Shown: positions 17,264 to 25,409 of the stretch, piece after piece
Layout of the letters: the number at the start of each line of letters is the position of its first letter
Numbering within the stretch: position 1 is the stretch's first letter
DNA from: Bacillota bacterium
GTDB taxonomy: Bacteria > Bacillota > Limnochordia > Darwinibacteriales > JAAYFS01
NCBI GenBank assembly: GCA_012728115.1
Contig: JAAYFS010000060.1
Coordinates: 1 to 40,739, forward strand
Length of the DNA stretch: 40,739 nucleotides
Direction of reading: 5' to 3'
Translations under genes and position numbers: made by a program
Notes under the pieces: model-generated
What the model was told of the DNA's origin: nothing
Seen by the model: only the letters and a program-made list of their open reading frames with translations
Databases searched by the model: none

Positions 17264-18253
17264 CTATGAAAACCGTTCCATCCATATTTTAGAAAGAATG
17301 TATATACCAAAGAAGCCGAATAACGGATAAGCTGTTCTTATTAACGGAACAAATCCGAAAAAGGAAAAGATAAGCCCTAGGATGCATGTTACGTTTACGG
17401 AAGCCCTCCACGAAAGGGTAGTTTGGTCTTTAATTCTAGTAGCTAAAGCTAGACCATTACCCAAAGCGGTTGTGTACATGGCAAACCAGAGAGCTATGCC
17501 ATAAAGTGCTCCTATAATTTGATGTTGCTGGCGAGCTAGTGTCAAAATCGGAAGGTCAGTCGTACGTAACTCAGGACTAATGCTATACAAAGCTATTGTT
17601 TGGAGGGCAACCAGTATACCAAGGACCGTTCCTCCAATAATTCCAGCTAACCATGAACGTTTTTGAACTGCGAGCTCTCTCCCAATACCAGAAAATACAG
17701 CTAAGCCAAACCCAATGTTATAACTTCCGTAAAGCAAACCTGCTCCTATCCCCCGCAAATCAAGTTTGGTTGGAAGTATAATTTCTTTTTGAGTTATTGG
17801 CAATACGGTTACCAAGACCATCAAAAGAAGTAAGATTGGTACTAGAACTGAACTAGCATCCAGAACGGCCTTAGCTCCCCCTCTCAGAACTAACAAGACA
17901 GTGACAATCGTAAAAATCCGTCCGAGTTGGGGAAGGCTTATTGTGGATATTAGCGACTCACTTCCAGCTATCATAATGCTTAGTCCAGCAATAAGAAATA
18001 CGGAATACACTAAGTCTAAGTATGGAAATAAAGAACCCCCGAGCCTCTTTAAGAATCCTTCGTAGGAAGAAAGTTGATTTTGGGCGCAATACGCTATTAA
18101 TGATGCCCCGCCTAAGCTCAACACAAAGGTTGCTATGATTAAGCCAAAGAGGCCACCAACGCCAAATTGCACGAAAAATTGATAGATCTCTTGGCCTGAC
18201 GCAAATCCAGCACCAACTACGACCGCAATATACAGAGCGGCGATTTTGATCAT
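17264..18253 (-). CDS. YkvI-family membrane protein (putative LeuT-fold transporter)
   Basis: This 329-aa protein is almost entirely hydrophobic, with about ten membrane segments. The first segment contains VVVGAGFASGQEIYQFF (11-27), the glycine-rich broken-helix signature of the YkvI family, which is distantly related to LeuT-fold amino-acid transporters. The substrate is unknown. ATG at 18253 follows AAGGGGGGTTTTC. It is convergent with the 29-aa peptide unit and divergent from yyaC. The nearby glycine cleavage operon might hint at an amino-acid substrate, but this is speculation. Confidence 0.82.
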   Translation of the reverse strand: MIKIAALYIAVVVGAGFASGQEIYQFFVQFGVGGLFGLIIATFVLSLGGASLIAYCAQNQLSSYEGFLKRLGGSLFPYLDLVYSVFLIAGLSIMIAGSESLISTISLPQLGRIFTIVTVLLVLRGGAKAVLDASSVLVPILLLLMVLVTVLPITQKEIILPTKLDLRGIGAGLLYGSYNIGFGLAVFSGIGRELAVQKRSWLAGIIGGTVLGILVALQTIALYSISPELRTTDLPILTLARQQHQIIGALYGIALWFAMYTTALGNGLALATRIKDQTTLSWRASVNVTCILGLIFSFFGFVPLIRTAYPLFGFFGIYILSKIWMERFS

Positions 18254-18380
18254 GAAAACCCCCCCTTTATTCTAAAGTCTACTACAAGGCCGAGCTTTCC
18301 ATGTATACATAATTCGTTAGCCTTTTGCATATACTAACCTACGTAGTTTTGCGCGACAGAAATGGGACTTGGAGGTTATC

Positions 18381-18965
18381 ATGACTACTAATAATTCGAC
18401 ACTGCTGGCACGGGTTCATTATGCTGATAAAAAAGGAATCGAAATTTTAACTAAGTCACTTGCTAATCTGATCCAATTTCGGGACACCGTTTTCGTATGC
18501 ATTGGTAGCGATCGTTCCACAGGCGACGCGCTTGGACCTCTTGTCGGTAGCAAAATTGCATCATTAGCTTCCCCAAATATTCATATCTATGGTACTCTTG
18601 ATTCTCCAGTTCATGCCTTAAACTTACCCGACATTGTTGCCCAAATAGAAAATGACCACGATGGGTCATTAATTATTGCTATTGACGCATGCTTAGGTCG
18701 TGCAGAGAGTGTTGGAGCAGTTTCCCTACGTCAAGGACCTTTGTGCCCAGGAACGGGTGTAAACAAGACCTTACCAGTTATAGGTGATTACCATTTCATT
18801 GGCGTAGTCAATATAGGTGGCTTTCTCGAACATTTAGTTTTACAGAACACACGTTTGAGTCTTGTGATTCGCATGGCTGATTTCATAGCAGAAAGTATAT
18901 CTAAAGCTGTTGATATGGTAGATTCTGAGATGACATCGTTTACGCAAGACATATCGCTAATTTAA
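18381..18965 (+). CDS. yyaC: Spore protease-like protein YyaC (GPR-related, DUF1256)
   Basis: I start this at the ATG at 18381, 5 bases after GGAGG; a TTG four codons upstream would include the RBS. The 194-aa protein has IGSDRSTGDALGPLVGSKI and AIDACLG, carrying the two conserved aspartates shared with the germination protease GPR. A glycine-rich GVVNIGGFLEHLVLQNTR segment follows. YyaC is restricted to endospore formers and lies next to the par locus in Bacillus. Its exact substrate is unknown. It is convergent with the par operon and separated from it only by the parS pair. Confidence 0.9.
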   Translation: MTTNNSTLLARVHYADKKGIEILTKSLANLIQFRDTVFVCIGSDRSTGDALGPLVGSKIASLASPNIHIYGTLDSPVHALNLPDIVAQIENDHDGSLIIAIDACLGRAESVGAVSLRQGPLCPGTGVNKTLPVIGDYHFIGVVNIGGFLEHLVLQNTRLSLVIRMADFIAESISKAVDMVDSEMTSFTQDISLI

Positions 18966-18976
18966 AGAAATTAGTA

Positions 18977-18992
18977 GGTTCCACGTGGAACA
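18977..18992. promoter_or_regulatory. parS: parS site 1 (ParB-binding)
   Basis: GGTTCCACGTGGAACA matches the Firmicutes parS consensus TGTTNCACGTGNAACA at nearly all positions and is palindromic over 14 bases. It lies 11 bases after the yyaC stop and next to the par operon. Confidence 0.9.
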
Positions 18993-19003
18993 TTTTCATT
19001 GAA

Positions 19004-19019
19004 TGTTCCACGTGGAACC
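19004..19019. promoter_or_regulatory. parS: parS site 2 (ParB-binding)
   Basis: TGTTCCACGTGGAACC is the mirror copy of site 1, 27 bases away centre to centre. Together 18975-18992 and 19004-19021 form a perfect 18-base inverted repeat around an 11-base spacer. The second arm includes the TAG stop of the MinD-like gene. Confidence 0.9.
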
Positions 19020-20164
19020 TACCGCGTTGCAAACACATTTTTTATTCTTTCAAAGAAACCCGCGAACCCTAATCTGCTTTCAGCAATTTCTTCAGGTGGC
19101 TCGCCGCAAATTTTTGCTGCGATAACCTCTATGCAACGACTCGCTAGACAATTGGGTGCACTTAAGACAAAAGCCTCTTGTTTTCGAACCGAACGCCAAA
19201 CATTATCATCTTCCACGATGAACCCAGCGAAATCTACATCCAATTGCAAGAAATGCTTTGCCGCGAATCTGATCTTCTTAGAGACATCTAGCGCCTCTTT
19301 TTCATCCTTCACTCTATTAACCACGATTTTTAAATCCAGTTCAGTGCCATAATTTGCAAGCACTTTAATTAGCGCATAAGCGTCAGTGATTGCATGAGGT
19401 TCGGGGGTAGTCACAATCACGCCGTTTCTCGCAGCAATTATGAAATTAGTAACGCTTTTAAATAAGCCAGACGAAGTATCCACAATTAAAAAATCAAGAT
19501 ACTCATCCAGCTTCCTAAATTGCGACACAAGTCGAAAATAGTCTTCTTCATCTAATTCAGTTAATTCCTGTAATCCAGATCCTCCTGGCAAAACACAGAT
19601 TCCGCAAGGACCTTCTACTAAAACGTCAAGTATTGAGCACTCACCACCGATAACATGCGAAAGATTATATCTTGAACCGAGGTTCAAAACGACATCCACA
19701 TTCGCAGTGCCCAAATCTCCATCCAAAATGCATACTTTAAATCCCTTTTTTGCCAATGCAATTGCTATATTAACCGCAAAAGTCGTTTTACCAACTCCAC
19801 CTTTGCCAGAGGATACGCTAAAAATCTTCATCTTCGATGAAAGGTATTCTTCTCTTCGCGATTTTAAATCTTCAAGAGGCCCAAGAACAAGGGAACGCGC
19901 ACTTCCACCAATTCTTTCTATTAACTTAAGTTCAATCGGCTCAATACTTGATTCTTCAATCGATAAAGAAAGGATAGTGCCGACAGGGATGAGGATTACT
20001 TTGCCCTCAACCATCGGCATACTTATCCGCAATCGATAATTGATCGGATCCACAACTAAAACTTCAACAGCATATTTCCCACGGAAAATTGTAGACTGTA
20101 CCTCCATGGTTATTTCTTTTCCAGCTTCGAGAAGCGAGAAAAAGCTGTCTATATGCTCAAGCAT
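19019..20164 (-). CDS. MinD/FlhG-like ATPase with an amino-terminal PilZN (YcgR-N)-like domain
   Basis: The 381-aa protein starts at the ATG at 20164, 8 bases after GAGGGGG; the GTG three codons earlier is too close to that RBS. Residues 1-100 resemble the YcgR-N/PilZN domain: LEAGKEITMEVQ, then RISMPMVEGKVILIPVGTIL. Residues 112-350 are a ParA/MinD ATPase with a deviant Walker A KGGVGKTT (121-128), DGDLGTANVD (148-157) and IVDTSSG (227-233). FlhG/YlxH proteins of this type place flagella; the PilZN part usually accompanies c-di-GMP-binding PilZ, which is absent here. It is the last gene of noc-parA-parB, 23 bases after parB, and its stop lies in parS site 2. Whether it acts in segregation, polar placement or motility is open. 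Confidence 0.75.
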   Translation of the reverse strand: MLEHIDSFFSLLEAGKEITMEVQSTIFRGKYAVEVLVVDPINYRLRISMPMVEGKVILIPVGTILSLSIEESSIEPIELKLIERIGGSARSLVLGPLEDLKSRREEYLSSKMKIFSVSSGKGGVGKTTFAVNIAIALAKKGFKVCILDGDLGTANVDVVLNLGSRYNLSHVIGGECSILDVLVEGPCGICVLPGGSGLQELTELDEEDYFRLVSQFRKLDEYLDFLIVDTSSGLFKSVTNFIIAARNGVIVTTPEPHAITDAYALIKVLANYGTELDLKIVVNRVKDEKEALDVSKKIRFAAKHFLQLDVDFAGFIVEDDNVWRSVRKQEAFVLSAPNCLASRCIEVIAAKICGEPPEEIAESRLGFAGFFERIKNVFATR

Positions 20165-20187
20165 AAAGCACACCCCCTCTGGGGCTA

Positions 20188-21024
20188 TTATCCCCGAATC
20201 AACTCAAGAATTCTTTCGAATTCTTCATCAGAAAAGTACTGAATCTCTATCTTTCCTTTTCCCTCTTTATAAGCTATAGAAACCTTAGTCCCCAATACCC
20301 TTTGCAAATCATCTTGTAACGCTTCAATTTCGGGATCAACCAAAGGCTTCTTTGGTTTTTTGATCGGAGCTTTAATCAATCTTTCGAGTTGTCTTACACT
20401 TAATTGTTCTCTCACCACTCGTTCTGCCAACCTTAATCTATACCCAGAGTTACTAACAGATAGCAAAACTTTTGCATGTCCAGGGCTCAGAACTCCTTCA
20501 ATAACCATCTCTTTAATTCGATCCTCAAGGTTAAGAAGACGAAGAACATTCGTTATCGAAGAGCGCTTTTTTCCCACAGCTAAAGCAACTTCTTCTTGCG
20601 TTAGAGCAAACTCTCTGATCAACCTTTGGTAGCCTTCCGCTTCTTCGATCACATTCAAATCTTCTCTTTGAAGATTTTCTACCAAAGCGATCTGCATCAT
20701 CTGCTTCTCATCAAGATCTCGAACTATCGCTGGAACCGATGTTAACCCAGCTAGCTTAGCTGCACGCCATCGTCTTTCTCCAGCTACAATTTGGTAATCG
20801 GAACCTGTTTTTCTAAGAATTAACGGTTCTAAGATTCCATGCTCTTTAATTGATTCGGCAAGTTCCTCCAGTTTCTCTTGATCAAAATACATCCGAGGTT
20901 GATAGGGGTTACTAGAAATCTGATCTATATCTATTTCTTCCATCCTACTTGCATTTGGCAATTCTTCTTGAACTGACTCCGGAATAAGAGCTCTTAACCC
21001 CTTTCCTAAGGCTACCCTACTCAT
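20188..21024 (-). CDS. parB: Chromosome-partitioning protein ParB (Spo0J)
   Basis: ParB is a CTP-dependent DNA clamp that loads at parS and spreads along the origin region. The 278-aa protein has the amino-terminal CTPase fold with [10 protein letters not shown] and the GERRWRA motif. The helix-turn-helix [21 protein letters not shown] follows, then a carboxy-terminal dimerisation segment [18 protein letters not shown]. Its ATG overlaps the parA stop by 4 bases. The two cognate parS sites are about 1.2 kb downstream. Confidence 0.96.
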   Translation of the reverse strand: MSRVALGKGLRALIPESVQEELPNASRMEEIDIDQISSNPYQPRMYFDQEKLEELAESIKEHGILEPLILRKTGSDYQIVAGERRWRAAKLAGLTSVPAIVRDLDEKQMMQIALVENLQREDLNVIEEAEGYQRLIREFALTQEEVALAVGKKRSSITNVLRLLNLEDRIKEMVIEGVLSPGHAKVLLSVSNSGYRLRLAERVVREQLSVRQLERLIKAPIKKPKKPLVDPEIEALQDDLQRVLGTKVSIAYKEGKGKIEIQYFSDEEFERILELIRG

Positions 21025-21785
21025 GATTTCATAACCTCCCTGGCAAGTTTCTCATAAGCCAATGCACCTTTTGACTTGTCATCATACAATGCTATTGGTT
21101 TACCAAAACTGGGAGCTTCACCTAGTCGTACATTTCGAGGAATGATGCTTTCGTAAACAACTACTTGTGACTGGAAGTAATTCTTTACATCACTGATAAC
21201 CTGGTGGGAAAGATTGGTTCTAGCATCATACATCGTCATCACCACACCTTCCCACTCCAAATCAGGATTAAGGTGCTCTTGGACCATGGCAATTGTACTA
21301 ACTAGCTGGCTTAACCCCTCTAGCGCATAGTACTCACACTGAATCGGGACAATCACTGAATTAGATGCAGTCAACCCATTCACCGTAAGCAATCCTAACG
21401 ATGGAGGGCAATCAATCAAAATATAGTCATATTGTGAGCTAACAGTTTCCAAGGCCTTCTTCAAACGGAACTCTCTCGACATACTCGAAACCAATTCGAT
21501 CTCCGCACCAGCTAACTCAATTGTTGCAGGGGCGACGAACAAACCTTCGATCTCAGTAGGCTGAATAATCTGGTCGAGCCTCTCTCCCTCAATAATAACT
21601 GAGTACATGCATGACCTTATCTTACTCTTGTCAACACCTACCCCACTAGATGCATTACCTTGAGGGTCTATATCGGCTAATAACACCTTTTTCCCAGCTA
21701 AAGCCATGTATGCACCAAGATTTACTGCAGTAGTGCTTTTACCAACTCCGCCTTTTTGATTGACTATGGAAATAATCTTAGCCAT
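21021..21785 (-). CDS. parA: Chromosome-partitioning ATPase ParA (Soj)
   Basis: Soj is a DNA-binding ATPase that separates ParB-bound origins and, in Bacillus, regulates DnaA. The 254-aa protein begins [20 protein letters not shown] with the deviant Walker A, then [11 protein letters not shown] and [18 protein letters not shown] (Walker B). It starts 2 bases after the noc stop. Its place beside oriC and parS fits the chromosomal type rather than a plasmid ParA. Confidence 0.96.
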   Translation of the reverse strand: MAKIISIVNQKGGVGKSTTAVNLGAYMALAGKKVLLADIDPQGNASSGVGVDKSKIRSCMYSVIIEGERLDQIIQPTEIEGLFVAPATIELAGAEIELVSSMSREFRLKKALETVSSQYDYILIDCPPSLGLLTVNGLTASNSVIVPIQCEYYALEGLSQLVSTIAMVQEHLNPDLEWEGVVMTMYDARTNLSHQVISDVKNYFQSQVVVYESIIPRNVRLGEAPSFGKPIALYDDKSKGALAYEKLAREVMKS

Positions 21786-21787
21786 GT

Positions 21788-22693
21788 TTAGTCCCTCCTC
21801 TCAGGCTTCTTTATCTTTACTACGATTTGGAAATATTCTTCCGTTTCTTCTTCCTCCGTATCTACCTCAAGACCAGTAGCCTCCAGCGAATTTGTCAGTT
21901 CTCGTAGGCTGTTATGAAATAACCGAATGTCTTTAATAATAGTTATTCGATTGCTTGAAGATGCTTTTGGCGTTTTTTCAACCTCACCATTTAAGATCCT
22001 TTTTACTATTTCTTCTGTTTGCTTAACGTTCAAACCCTTTTTTGCCACTGTTTCCAGCACTTTCAATTGTATCGCTGTGTCCTCTAGTTTAAGGACCGCA
22101 CGCGCATGGCGTTCGCTTAATATTTCCCGGGAAATAAATTCTCTTACTTCAGGTGCCAAAGCGAGCAAGCGAAGTTTATTGGCAATAGTAGATTGACTCT
22201 TTCCAATTCGTTTCGCTAGTTCCTCTTGTTTGAGAGAAAATTCCTCTATTAATCGCTGATATCCTTCTGCTACTTCAAAGAAATCAAGATCTTTACGTTG
22301 AATATTTTCTATTAATGCCAATTCAGCTGCCGCAGCATCCGACATTTCACGCAAAATAGCGGGAATTTTAAGCCAACCCAACATTTTGCATGCCCGCAAT
22401 CTCCTTTCGCCAACAACCAGTTCGAAACGTTCTCCTTTTGGTCTAACAATTACAGGATGCATAATGCCATGTTCAGAAATTGAATCTGCCAACTCTTTTA
22501 AAGATTCCTCGTCAAACTTTACTCGAGGTTGAAATACGTTAGCATCAATTAAGTGAATAGGTAACGAAACAATTCTTTCTTCATTATGTATTTCCCGTTG
22601 TTCGGTATACGAAACACTTGCTTGTTGCTCTCTGGATTCGCATTCCGTCTCACTATTACGGGATCTAGACCTTAACATATCAGTTAACCTCAT
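21788..22693 (-). CDS. noc: Nucleoid occlusion protein Noc (ParB paralogue)
   Basis: This 301-aa ParB-like protein differs from the neighbouring ParB and lies upstream of parA, the position of noc in Bacillus. After a short basic, partly amphipathic start ([12 protein letters not shown]) come [20 protein letters not shown], the CTP-binding GERRLRA, and the helix-turn-helix [20 protein letters not shown]. The carboxy-terminal 60 residues are unlike those of ParB. Noc binds palindromic NBS sites and the membrane to block division over DNA. The coding sequence itself contains a perfect NBS. ATG at 22693 follows TGAGGTGG. Confidence 0.9.
   Translation of the reverse strand: MRLTDMLRSRSRNSETECESREQQASVSYTEQREIHNEERIVSLPIHLIDANVFQPRVKFDEESLKELADSISEHGIMHPVIVRPKGERFELVVGERRLRACKMLGWLKIPAILREMSDAAAAELALIENIQRKDLDFFEVAEGYQRLIEEFSLKQEELAKRIGKSQSTIANKLRLLALAPEVREFISREILSERHARAVLKLEDTAIQLKVLETVAKKGLNVKQTEEIVKRILNGEVEKTPKASSSNRITIIKDIRLFHNSLRELTNSLEATGLEVDTEEEETEEYFQIVVKIKKPERRD
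22122..22135. promoter_or_regulatory. Noc-binding site (NBS) inside noc
   Basis: ATTTCCCGGGAAAT is identical to the 14-base NBS consensus established for Bacillus subtilis Noc. It lies within noc, where it encodes part of EFISREI. Confidence 0.75.
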
Positions 22694-22774
22694 CTTGTCA
22701 CCACCTCAGTAAACCTGTAATATACATTCGGTAAATTGAATGCACTTCCTTCATTTTACACTCACAAATGCTAA

Positions 22775-22804
22775 AAAAGAAGAGAAGTTTTCACAAACTT
22801 CTCT
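22775..22804 (-). terminator. Terminator after rsmG
   Basis: On the minus strand AGAGAAGTTT-GTGA-AAACTTCTCT (22804-22781) is followed by TCTTTTTT. It ends the mnmE-mnmG-mnmG-rsmG unit 12 bases after the rsmG stop and separates it from noc. Confidence 0.9.
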
Positions 22805-22816
22805 CTAAAAGTCCTA

Positions 22817-23536
22817 CTAACCTAAAGGGTTTTTCTTTATCAGATTGGGTTTTCTCGGATATTTATTATCTGTTGCACCAATTTTCCTAAAAAGTATCAA
22901 AATTCGCTCTCCCATTTCCTCGGGCAGTTTAAACTGAAAAACTTCTTCTTGAACGACTCCCAATAACTTGCATACCTTTGCCGCTGATGCTATTTCTTCA
23001 TCCACGTTCTGACCCTTCATCGCAAGGAAAACTCCTCCAACCTTTACAAAGGGAGTGCATAGTTCCAATAGGGAAGGGAGAGAAGCAACCGCCCTTGCTG
23101 TAACCCAATCGAACTTTTCCCGATAATGATTCTCATGTGCTAGATCTTCCGCTCGTGCATGAACTACTTCTACTTTCCCTAAGTCAAGTTCGTTCTTTAC
23201 CGAGTCTAGGAACCTAACTCTCTTAGCAAGCGAATCAACTAATACAATTCTCTGGGTCGGTTGAGTTATGGCTATTGGTATTCCAGGAAAACCAGCACCT
23301 GAACCTATATCTATTCCTGATTGTCCAATAGGAATCCCTGCTTTGAGTACCAATAACGAATCGACAATATGCTTGATCGCAAATTCCATCGGTTCAACAA
23401 TACGGGTGAGATTAACTTTCTTATTTTCCTCGATGACCATTTGGTAGAACTTAACAAACTTCTCAACTTGGTTAGTTTCTAATCCTATTCCAACCTGCTT
23501 GGTATTTTTACGAATATATTCAGCTATTTTTTCCAT
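22817..23536 (-). CDS. rsmG: 16S rRNA (guanine-N7) methyltransferase RsmG
   Basis: RsmG methylates a guanine in the 530 loop of 16S rRNA with S-adenosylmethionine. The protein is 239 aa when started at the ATG at 23536, 6 bases after GAGGAG. The SAM-binding motif GIDIGSGAGFPGIPIAI is clear, as are NLTRI and TARAVASLPSLLEL. A slightly longer TTG start would translate the RBS. It overlaps the second mnmG by 17 bases. The basic carboxy tail is a little longer than usual. Confidence 0.94.
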   Translation of the reverse strand: MEKIAEYIRKNTKQVGIGLETNQVEKFVKFYQMVIEENKKVNLTRIVEPMEFAIKHIVDSLLVLKAGIPIGQSGIDIGSGAGFPGIPIAITQPTQRIVLVDSLAKRVRFLDSVKNELDLGKVEVVHARAEDLAHENHYREKFDWVTARAVASLPSLLELCTPFVKVGGVFLAMKGQNVDEEIASAAKVCKLLGVVQEEVFQFKLPEEMGERILILFRKIGATDNKYPRKPNLIKKNPLG

Positions 23537-25409
23537 TTTGAACTCCTCTTCGTTGTTCAATAAATACCATTAAAACGGAGATATCTGCAGGGGTAACCCC
23601 AGAAATCCGCGAAGCCTGACCTAAAGTGCGAGGTGCTACCCGCGCCAATTTCTCTCTCGCTTCTCGAGATAGACCCTCGATCTTTGAGTAATCAACGCTT
23701 TCAGGTAACCGAACCTCCTCGATTTTTTGAAACCGTTCGATAGCCTGCTGCTGTTTTGCAATATATCCACTATATTTAAGCGTGATTTCCGCTTGTTCTT
23801 CAATTTCCTCATCCATCTCATTGATAGAAAAGGCTTTGCGTAGTTGTGGTATAGAGACTTCTGGACGTCGCAATAAATCAGCTAAACTCGTTTTGCGACT
23901 AATTGGGGCGGTACCAATTTCTTTTAGAGCTTCGTTAATTTCATTTGATGGATTTATTTCGATGCCCTTGAGTTCTTCAATAAAAGAATCAATAGTGATT
24001 TGCTTTTGTTGGAATTTTTGATAACGTTCTTCAGAAATTAAGCCATAGTGATATCCGATAGGAGTAAGTCGCTGATCCGCATTATCTTGGCGAAGAATTA
24101 ATCGATATTCTGCTCGCGAAGTCATAATGCGATAAGGTTCTAAAGTACCTTTAGTAACCAAATCATCGATCATTACCCCGATATATGCTTCCGAACGCTT
24201 AAGAACTAAAGGTTCCTTGCCAAGACAGAAGCACGCGGCGTTGATTCCTGCAACTAGACCTTGACCAGCTGCTTCTTCATACCCCGAAGTACCATTAATT
24301 TGTCCAGCTGTATATAGTCCTTGAGCTCCTTTAACTTTCAAAGTATTTTCTAGATCCAACGGATCCAAGCAATCGTATTCGATCGCATATCCTGGGCGCA
24401 TTATCTCGGCATTTTCCAAACCTGGAATGGTTTTTAGCATTTCCAACTGAACCTCAACTGGAAGAGAAGTAGATACTCCGCTTAAGTATACTTCGTCAGT
24501 ATCCCAACCTTCTGGTTCTGCAAATACCTGATGCGATAAACGATCGGGAAACTCGGTTACTTTGATCTCGATCGATGGGCAATAGCGCGGTCCAGGTCCT
24601 TTGATTCCACCAGAGAAGAGAGGGGAGCGATGCAGATTATTTTTCACAATCTCATGCGTCTTTTCATTTGTATACGTTAACCAACAAGGAACCTGCTCGA
24701 TTTCTATACCCTTAGTTTCAAAAGAGAACCCATATTTTGAATGATTCCCTGGCTGAATTTCCATTTTTGATTTATCGATCGAACGACTATTTACCCGTGG
24801 CGGTGTTCCAGTTTTGAACCTTCGTAGATTAAACCGTTTAGCAAGATTCTTCGAAAAATCGATCGAACTATGCTGAGCTTGAGGAGCAGAGGGGTAACTG
24901 ATCTCTCCGATATAAATTTCAGATGCTAAATAGGTACCCGTTGCGATAATTACTGCCTTACTATAAATTTTTGTTCCGTCTATTAACACTACGCCTTGAA
25001 CTTGGTCACCGCTAAAGAGTAAATCGACAACAATACCTTCTTTTAGATAAAGCCCCTCCGTACTCTCCAGAACATGTTTCATTCGTCTTTGATATAATTT
25101 GCGGTCTAATTGAGCACGCAAAGCTTGAACGGCAGGACCCTTACGCGTATTCAGCATCCTTAACTGCATCAAAGTAGCGTCTAGGTTTTTTGCCATTTCA
25201 CCGCCTAAAGCATCGATTTCCCGTACCAAATTTGCTTTCGCAGGCCCGCCTACAGAAGGGTTGCATGGCATTAAAGCAACATTATCCAAATTCAATGTTA
25301 ATAATAGTACCTCGCAACCCATTTTTGCAGCCGCCAAAGCCGCTTCACAGCCAGCATGACCTGCTCCTATAACAATGATGTCATAATTACTATGCTCCAG
25401 TAGATACAT
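23520..25409 (-). CDS. mnmG: tRNA U34 5-carboxymethylaminomethyl modification enzyme MnmG, copy 2
   Basis: MnmG uses FAD and, with MnmE, installs the aminomethyl-type group at C5 of wobble uridine. The 629-aa protein has the FAD motif GAGHAGCEAA (15-24) and the catalytic cysteine C49 in PCNPSVGGPAKANLVREIDA. A second cysteine sits in RYCPSIEIKV, with FKTGTPPR and the carboxy-terminal tRNA/MnmE-binding helices present. It is full length with every key residue, so it should be active. The ATG at 25409, 9 bases after AAGGGAG, is preferred to a GTG two codons earlier. It begins inside the end of the preceding mnmG (20-base overlap). By eye about half of its residues match that copy. Confidence 0.93.
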   Translation of the reverse strand: MYLLEHSNYDIIVIGAGHAGCEAALAAAKMGCEVLLLTLNLDNVALMPCNPSVGGPAKANLVREIDALGGEMAKNLDATLMQLRMLNTRKGPAVQALRAQLDRKLYQRRMKHVLESTEGLYLKEGIVVDLLFSGDQVQGVVLIDGTKIYSKAVIIATGTYLASEIYIGEISYPSAPQAQHSSIDFSKNLAKRFNLRRFKTGTPPRVNSRSIDKSKMEIQPGNHSKYGFSFETKGIEIEQVPCWLTYTNEKTHEIVKNNLHRSPLFSGGIKGPGPRYCPSIEIKVTEFPDRLSHQVFAEPEGWDTDEVYLSGVSTSLPVEVQLEMLKTIPGLENAEIMRPGYAIEYDCLDPLDLENTLKVKGAQGLYTAGQINGTSGYEEAAGQGLVAGINAACFCLGKEPLVLKRSEAYIGVMIDDLVTKGTLEPYRIMTSRAEYRLILRQDNADQRLTPIGYHYGLISEERYQKFQQKQITIDSFIEELKGIEINPSNEINEALKEIGTAPISRKTSLADLLRRPEVSIPQLRKAFSINEMDEEIEEQAEITLKYSGYIAKQQQAIERFQKIEEVRLPESVDYSKIEGLSREAREKLARVAPRTLGQASRISGVTPADISVLMVFIEQRRGVQNGKNS

